Origin: a virus
IMG/VR virus record: IMGVR_UViG_3300032288_000505
Span: 1-27,272 of that record
Reading direction: 5' to 3' (one strand)
Length of the DNA stretch: 27,272 nucleotides
The position numbers and the translations under genes are program-made. Below, one piece after another: positions 17,137 through 25,000 of the stretch (position 1 is the first letter of the stretch; each line of letters begins with the position of its first letter). The notes below the pieces were generated by a model that was not told where the DNA came from, made no database searches, and saw nothing but the letters and a program-made list of their open reading frames with translations.

Positions 17137-19014
17137 ATGGCAACATATTTTAAATACGCTGAACGCGAGGCCGACAGTTATGTGAATTGGGCCGAGATAG
17201 GAAAGAACATGTCCGACATGCTCAAAGAAGAGACTCGGATACGTGAAGAAAAGAAAGCCGCAATAGATGAAGCTTCCCGCCAATACGGTGAACAGCTTGC
17301 TAACGCACCACAAGGAGACCACAAAGGGATGAATCAGTGGGCATTGGAGTATGGCTCTGATGCTTCACAAGCTAGATTGATGCAAGACAAGCTATTGAAG
17401 TCGGGTCAGCTAAAGCTGAAGGACTATATGGTGATGCGTCAAAACATAACTGACGGAACCAATCAAGCGTTTGACTTGATGAAGGAATACCAAACAGAGT
17501 ATACCAATAAGATAGCACGCATGAAGGCTGATAAATCTCAAGACCTTGAGCCTTGGCTTATGGGCGAGGCCGAGGGATTTGCTAACTTCTCAAAAACAAA
17601 ACTATATATAAATCCGACAGACGGAACGGTAAGCGTTGCAAAAACAATAAAGGGTCCTGATGGTGTTATAAACATGAGTGATAACCCAAATGATTTCACA
17701 ACTGTAAACGCATTGCGTAATAGAATGAAAGGGCACTTTGATAAGTTTGACGTTAAATCAAACGTTGGTGCTTATGTCCAAGGATTAGGTGAGGAGATAA
17801 GCGTTCTCACTGACATTAAAAATAAATATAAGCGAGGTACAGTTACTGAGATTCTCGACATAACAGAGAGAAGTTATTTGAGCGAAGATGAGAAGGGAGT
17901 ATTGATAGGCTTTGAGGATGCGGAAAAAAAGATGCTTCTAGGCATGATGTCTAATGATTATCACACAAGTTCTATCCTTACCAATGAGTTGAATTTTGAG
18001 AAAGAAACAGGGAAAGAATACACGTACACTTGGAATTCCGACCCAACATTTCTTAAGAACAATCCGGAACTTATTCTTTTAAAGAACGACCCAAACTCAG
18101 ACAACCCTGTGCCTCAATTTAGCGAGGCTCAGAAAGAGGCGGCGTTTATATATCTCAGAACTCAAGCGCGACTCATGTACGACAAGACTGAGAAGGTGAC
18201 TGTAATTGGCGCTTCTGAAAAAGCGCCGGAACAACAGTGGCAATACTTAGCAAGATTAGATAAGCAAAGGAAAGAGTCTGTATTCCAATCTTGGCAAGAC
18301 CTTTACACAGGAGATGACGCAAGAGTACAGGCGGCTACTGATGCAATCTTGGGATTGCCTGAGTCAAAGGAAGAGGGCCTTATAGGTATTAGTAGAGGTA
18401 AGTACATCGACCCTAAAACAAACAAAGAGGCTTATGGAGTTACGTTTAAATACGCTGACCCAAATAAAAATAGGTCTATACCATTTACTGACGCCAATTT
18501 AAATATTAAGTCGTCGAATGATTGGTTTAAATCGGGAACTGAGGTGTTTGGAGAGATTACTGATTCTGATTTGAATAGATTCGGAAAAGGTGACTTTGGT
18601 ACTGCGGACTACGAGAAGAGCATTGAATCTAGTAGAGACTACAAGGGAACTGCTGCTGCTGCTACAGGCCCTAGTTCTAAAGATTTATGGAACGCTGCTG
18701 TTGATGCAAATAAAGACATGATAGAAGGATATATTCTTTCTTCAGCAGAAGAGCTATCTGTCACTAAGATGGCTGAGATACTTGAAGGCTCAGGCTTTTC
18801 TGTTGAGGAGTCGGGAGTGACAAACAATCTCGTTATAACTGCACCCGACAACGTCACTAAAATAGAGGTCGGAACAAACGAAGGAGACGTAGATGAACGG
18901 CGCTCGGATGCGACTATGATTATGAATTTTTTGAAAGCTAATATGTCAACGACAGCGGCTGACGAGTGGAATAAGTCAGGTGGTGGTGTTGGCGGAAAGT
19001 ATAATGATAAGTAA
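17137..19014 (+). CDS. Probable internal virion protein (T7 gp15-like position)
   Basis: A 625-residue, mostly helical, soluble protein. The N-terminal 60 residues are charged and coiled-coil-like (NWAEIGKNMSDMLKEETRIR). Residues about 70-160 remain helical with aromatic contacts, and the middle is mixed with DNPVPQFSEAQKEAAFIYLR. The C-terminal part has a small alpha/beta unit (SVTKMAEILEGSGFSVEESG) and ends with a Gly-rich WNKSGGGVGGKYNDK. No enzymatic motif is evident. Its size and place between a gp14-like gene and a giant gene fit the second ejection protein of a T7-type core (T7 gp15 is about 750 residues). A plain tail or cargo protein is the main alternative. Confidence 0.55.
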   Translation: MATYFKYAEREADSYVNWAEIGKNMSDMLKEETRIREEKKAAIDEASRQYGEQLANAPQGDHKGMNQWALEYGSDASQARLMQDKLLKSGQLKLKDYMVMRQNITDGTNQAFDLMKEYQTEYTNKIARMKADKSQDLEPWLMGEAEGFANFSKTKLYINPTDGTVSVAKTIKGPDGVINMSDNPNDFTTVNALRNRMKGHFDKFDVKSNVGAYVQGLGEEISVLTDIKNKYKRGTVTEILDITERSYLSEDEKGVLIGFEDAEKKMLLGMMSNDYHTSSILTNELNFEKETGKEYTYTWNSDPTFLKNNPELILLKNDPNSDNPVPQFSEAQKEAAFIYLRTQARLMYDKTEKVTVIGASEKAPEQQWQYLARLDKQRKESVFQSWQDLYTGDDARVQAATDAILGLPESKEEGLIGISRGKYIDPKTNKEAYGVTFKYADPNKNRSIPFTDANLNIKSSNDWFKSGTEVFGEITDSDLNRFGKGDFGTADYEKSIESSRDYKGTAAAATGPSSKDLWNAAVDANKDMIEGYILSSAEELSVTKMAEILEGSGFSVEESGVTNNLVITAPDNVTKIEVGTNEGDVDERRSDATMIMNFLKANMSTTAADEWNKSGGGVGGKYNDK

Positions 19015-19023
19015 CTATAGTAG

Positions 19024-19031
19024 TATATTTG
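19024..19031 (+). promoter_or_regulatory. Bacteroidota -7 box (TATATTTG) just before giant gene
   Basis: TATATTTG matches TAnnTTTG but ends only four bases before the ATG at 19036. If used, transcription would begin at or inside the start codon, giving a leaderless message. No -33 TTTG is seen. It may be chance, or an RNA-level feature. Confidence 0.3.
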
Positions 19032-19035
19032 AGCT

Positions 19036-22000
19036 ATGAATGAAGAAGCAATTAAAGATGCCTATAATCTTTTTGTAGGTACAGGATATAAAAAATCTTA
19101 CGAAGATTTTAAGCAACTCATGCTTTCAAATCCTGAGGCATTAAACGACGCTTACAATCTTTTCGTTGGTACGGGATACAGAAAAGACATTAATGCTTTT
19201 AAAACCCTAATGGGGGTCGGTGGGGCTGAGGCTGAGCCACAAATGCAAGAGCAGGCTCAACCACAGATGCAGATGCCGGCTCAGCAACAAATGCCGGCTC
19301 AGCAAGAATTAAAAAAAAAAGAAGAAACCGTTACTACGGGATTGTCTTCGGCAGGTTCTTCTTCGGCTTCTCGACAGCCGGAGAAGTTTGACTTTAGCGG
19401 AATAACTCCGCCGCAGGATGAGAATCAAAAGCTAGGCATAAACCCAAAGATTGACTTTGCTAAAATAGCTCAGACAAGAGCTGAGAAAGAAGCGGCTACT
19501 CCTGAGTTCTATAAGTCTTCACTAGACATCATAACTCCTGACTTAATAAATAGCGAGGAAGAATTTGTTGTGCCTAAAATGAACTATCAGTTTGGCCCAA
19601 TGGGATTCAGTTTTGAGGAGTCAGGAGCGACGGGTGATTGGATGATTGCTACTGCTCCTAATGGGCAGAAGATGGAGTTTTCTCTCGACCCTATCTTCGG
19701 GGCTGAGGCTGAGGCTAAAAAACTCCGTCAATTTATTGATGACAACACGGAAGTAACAGGGCTTAAGTCTTTAGAAAAACAATACTCAGAGCAGAATAAA
19801 AGATTTGCTAATGACGAGGAGAGAGATGCGGAAATTAAAAAGCTAAACGATAATGTTACTGTTCTTAAAAACGACATCACATCATTCTTATCAGAAAAGA
19901 AAAAGCTAGACGAGGAGAAGGCTGCTATTGATGCTGTTCCATTAAAAGACAGAAACACCCCTGAGTTCAAGCAAAAGTCTGCTAACTATTTTCAAAAAGA
20001 AAGTCTATTAATTGCAAAGCAACAACAGCTTGCTGCACGTGAGTCCAACATTACACTTGACGCCAAAAATCTAGACCAATCAGTTGGTCGGTATGTGGGA
20101 ATGAAAGGGCAGCAAGGTACAATGGGAGGCGCTCTAATTGACAACCTCTTGGGAGGTGTAGGGCGAATGGCTGCAGGACAAGTGAGCGCATTTATTGACG
20201 CTATGTTTTCAGAATACAGCCCATTAGGTGTAGGCGAAGATGTTGAGGCATCTCTTACCGACAAAAAGGCTACAGGAAATCCGGTCGAGGACGTCAAATC
20301 AGGGAGCATTGCCATATCTAATGCCGCTAGAATAAATGAAATTTACGATGAGGCTGTTGCAGAGTCAAAGAAGAGGGGCGACAAGTTTGTTGTAGTTCCT
20401 ATAGGAACTCCTCAACCTATCCCAATGCCCAAGGCCGGGCAAACCGAAAAGGATTGGTATAATAGCTTGACTGACGAGCAAAAGGATTCTATTAATGCAT
20501 TGCCAAACGATGATTTAAGAAAGGAATTTAAAAGAAATCTACTCCCATCAATAAGGGTTGGAACTGAGATTGTAATGGGAGACCCTAACACTACGGTTGA
20601 GTTTTCTGATTTAAAAAAACAAGGATTTTGGGGAGGAGCTATACTTGGCGTCGCGCAGTCATTGCCGGCAATGGTCGGCGGAAATACTACAATGGGATGG
20701 GCGCAGAGAACCGCTCAAATGTATGCTCAAGTTACAGACCATGTGTACGAGGAGATGTCAAAGAACCCTGAGTTTGATAAAATATCGGAGAATGAAAAGC
20801 TATCTGTTATAGCTCCAATAGGAATTACATCTGCAATCCTAGAGTCAATAGGTCTTAGGAACGTGATAGCTAACAAAGGAATGATGAACCGAATCATCCT
20901 AGGCGCTATGGGGAAGGCAGGAGCCACTACCACTGCCAAGACATTTGGAGAGCTTGTTAAAAATGAGGTCGACAGCATGCTTGCTCGTGGTCTTATCACC
21001 GTGGGCGGAGCGGCTCTTGCTGAGGGTGAGACCGGATTTCTACAACAGGTTTCTGAGTATGCTTTAAAAGATATGTACAACACGGCGAAGGGAAAGGATA
21101 TGTTCCAAACTCCTGAGTTCCTTTCTGCTGAATATATAAAAGACGTAGCTATTGCCGGAGCTCAAGAGGCTGTCGGTGGCTTTGTGCTTGGGGTTCCTTC
21201 CGCTGTTTCTGCAGCTTATTCTAAGAAGGGATTCCTATCTATGGACGACAAGCAATTTGATTTCTTTAGGGCTGCAGCAAACGATAGCAACATAGAGAAG
21301 GCTTATGTCGTGAGGCTAAAGCAATTGGCTTCTACCGGAGACATGACAATGGCAGAAGCCAAGGAGTCGCTGAACAATTACAGAAACTCAGTTGGCTTGT
21401 ACCGCTCTATTCCTGAAGGGCTATCAACTCAAGATGCCAAAGAAGCAATGAACTTGCTCAAGGAAAAGAAGGACTTACAACAGCAGATACAAGGCAAGGA
21501 TAGCTCGTTGGTTAAACGTCAGAACAATCGTATCAATGAGATTGACGCAGAGCTTGATGCGATTGCAAATAGACCCGCCGCACAACCTACTGCCGCGCCT
21601 ACTACAGGAGCTCCGGGAAATGCAATTCAAGTATTGACGGACGAGGAAGAGGAAAGAAGGCTTAAGCTTGAGGAGGCTGTTGCAAAAGCTATTAGGACTG
21701 CGCCTGAAGGTATTTCACCATTGGCTGTGTCTATTGGTGGTGAGCTTGTTGCATTTGAAGACGCTCAAAAAGAACTAGACGCCTTAAATGAAAGGATGAA
21801 CGCACCTGCTGCCGCACAGGCAGCGCCTGAAACCGTTTCCGTACTATCCACTCCTGAGACCACTGCAGCCGCATTAGAGCTGCTTCCAACCGAGGAGAGC
21901 ACGAACATTACCTTCATGCAAGAAGATGGCACAGAGATGCCTGTCGTTGGTAATGAGAGAATGTTAGCCGAGATGTTCCATCAGGCGCAATCAACCCCTG

Positions 22001-25000
22001 AAGACCAAAGGACTCAGGCGCAACAAGATGCTATAGACGCAGTGACCGTGTCTTTGAAGACACAGATTGATGAAGAGCAAAGACAAGCTCAACAACAACA
22101 ACAAGAGCAAGAGCAAGAACAACCTCAACCACAAAGACAAGCCCCGACACAAGGAAAAGTTTTTGGAGTTGTAGATGACAATCTTGTTGAGATGTCTGAT
22201 AGTTTTTTTGAGGGACTAAACGATAATGAGCCTTATGAGCTTACAGTAAACTCTATAGACCAAGTCCCACCGAGATTCCGTTTTTCTCAATACTTAAGCG
22301 AAGGAGTTGCGGATGGGAAAAGAAAAAAAATCTTTGGCCTACCCATTGGGAAGAAAGGACAAGAAAAGGTTTTTAAATTAAACCTTTATGGCAGTGAGAT
22401 AAAAGATTTTAAAGCTGAGTTTATTGCTTCAATGGGTGACAAAATGGGCACAAATAAGGCTGAGGTCTTTGCTAATACTGCACGCTCATTGGCTACTATA
22501 TTTCCTAACTTAAAGATTAAAAATCTTAAGTCATTGGAGGAGATGAAAGAGTATGCGATTCAAAGATTTGGCACTTCGTTTTCAAGTCAGATTCTTGGCG
22601 GCGAGGGAGGTATGATTATCTACGACTTGAATAATAAGCCTATTGAGATATTGATTAACGACTCAGTGTCTGACGCTACCACTCTTCCGCACGAAGCTTG
22701 GCATGCAATATTAATCAAGGCATTTGGTGACAATCAAGTATTGTTTAATGAGTTCAGAGATAGCGTAAGACAATCTCTTATTGACAATGGATTCAATGAA
22801 ATTGCAAAACAACTTGATGAATTTTCAGAATCAGAAGCGTATAAGCAATCAGGCAATCAAGGTGAAGAGTGGCTTGTCCAACTTGGAGGATTACTTACTG
22901 CAGCGGGAATCACAACTGACAATCTAACCCCAAAAGCAAAGACACTTCTTGAGGAGATAAAGTCTTTGTTTAATGATATAGCAATAGATATTTTAGGGCG
23001 GCCAATGTTCTTAGAGGACGCTAGGCCGGAGGACGTATTGAATTTCATGGTGACTATCTCTGAGCGTATGTCTAAGGGACAAGACATATCAATGTTCTTT
23101 AGAGATGTTGAAGCCCAACAAGCAGCTAGTCCAAATAGAGTAAGCCGTCAGGTCGATGCCTTCCATGGGAGCCCTCATAACTTTGGTAAGTTTACAACTG
23201 AAGCAATAGGAACAGGAGAAGGCAATCAAGCCTTTGGATGGGGACTGTATTTTACAGACATCAAAAGCATAGCGGAGACTTATGCAAAAATGTTAAGCGA
23301 CACGTATTATGTAGTAGATGGGAATGAGGTTGGTTTATACACTAATGTAAGAGATAAGGGACAATTTTATTTTGCAACTTTAGCAAGCATTTACGACAAC
23401 GGATATGATACAATTGTACGCAGACTGTCAACACCCGGACAATTTTATTCAGAGGCAGCAGAGAAAGAAATGCTGACGTATATTGATGAGTTAAAGGGGA
23501 AAAAAATAACCAAAAGAAGTACGGGGCAATTATACGAAGTATCTCTTCACGATGGTAAGACTCCTGACCAATACACTTGGTTAGAATGGGATAAAAAACC
23601 AAATAAAGAGCAGGTAAACAAGTTGTTTTCTAAATTGACTCAAGAACAATTAGATAAAGGGTTTTATTATGGCCTTGCTCCTGACGCTACTAATGGAACA
23701 TTATATAGAGGTCTTTCCAATGCGTTAGGAAGTGCAAAACAAGCGTCACTATTTTTGCTTGAAAATGGCATTGACGGTGTTAAGTACCCTGCTGAAAGTA
23801 TTGCTCGTGGAGCTACATCAGAAAATGCAAGAGGGTTTAACTATGTGGTATTCGATGAGAACGCTGTCACTATAAAAAACAAAGCTAGTTTTCAAAAGCC
23901 GAAAGCGGAAGCAGCTACTCTTCAAGAGACTGCTCCTAAAACGTCTTCTCTAAAAGACATTGACGTTAAGCTTGTCCGCACTCTTAGCCGTGCAGGAAGC
24001 AGAGTTTCGAAAGGCTTGGCTATCTACGCAAGAAACAAACGGAAGATTGTAGAAGAAGCACCGGAACTTTCACTTGCTTATGTAAAAGAAAATGCTCCGG
24101 ATGTATTTATCAGCAATGCCAATCTTATTGCTCAGTATCCAATCGTCAGAGGAGTTAAAGCATTCAACGAGATAAAAACTATTGAGCAAGCTCAAGAAGT
24201 TTACGATATATTTTCTCGTCAGATTGCAGATAACTTAGAGTATCTGATGGACAACTTTAGACAAGACCTAAGAGAGATTGCAACACTGTGGTATGATGGA
24301 GCAAATATATTGGCCCAAAACTTTGGTAAAAAGTATGGTATCACAACCGAACAAGCTGCAGGTATTATAGCTTCACTATCTCCTCAAAAAGATTGGTATC
24401 AGAATGTTCGTCTTGCCGAAATGGTAATGATGGCATTTAAAGATAACCCCGTTATGAGCCAAGAGATGGTTGACTATCAGAGAGGAATCATTAATATCGG
24501 CTTGGAAGGCAAGCAGAAGAAAATAAACAAGGCTAAGGCAGCATACAAGAATAGCCGGTCAAAGGCTAATGCTAACAAGTTAAAAAAACTAATAGCTAAG
24601 TATGATAATGCCGTTAAAAAAAGCGATATAGTTTTGCAAAATCTTGCCGGCTTAATAGGAACGAAGATGAATGACGCTCCTAATTATGCTAAGCCATATT
24701 ACGTCCGAACATATAACGAGGTAAACACCACTAAAGATTACGACATTTTAAGTCCCGACGGTAAGGTAATTGGAATAGCTAAAAAGAAAGACGGCTCTAA
24801 CGCTCAAGTCGCTTGGGGTTCATATACTGAAATTGGTAAAGCAGTTGCAATTTATCTTGATGGAAGCCAAGGGAATATCACAAGAACTCTTGGAGAGATG
24901 CACAAAATTCGTAACTTCTACAATAATATCATCGACCCAATGTCGGCTGATAAAGACGTGACAATGGACACCCATGCGGTAGCCGCTGCGTTATTACTTC

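Noticed and set aside
22075-22146. CAA/GAA-rich tract as a repeat element or CRISPR-like array
   Set aside because: It is an in-frame Gln/Glu linker with no spacer structure.
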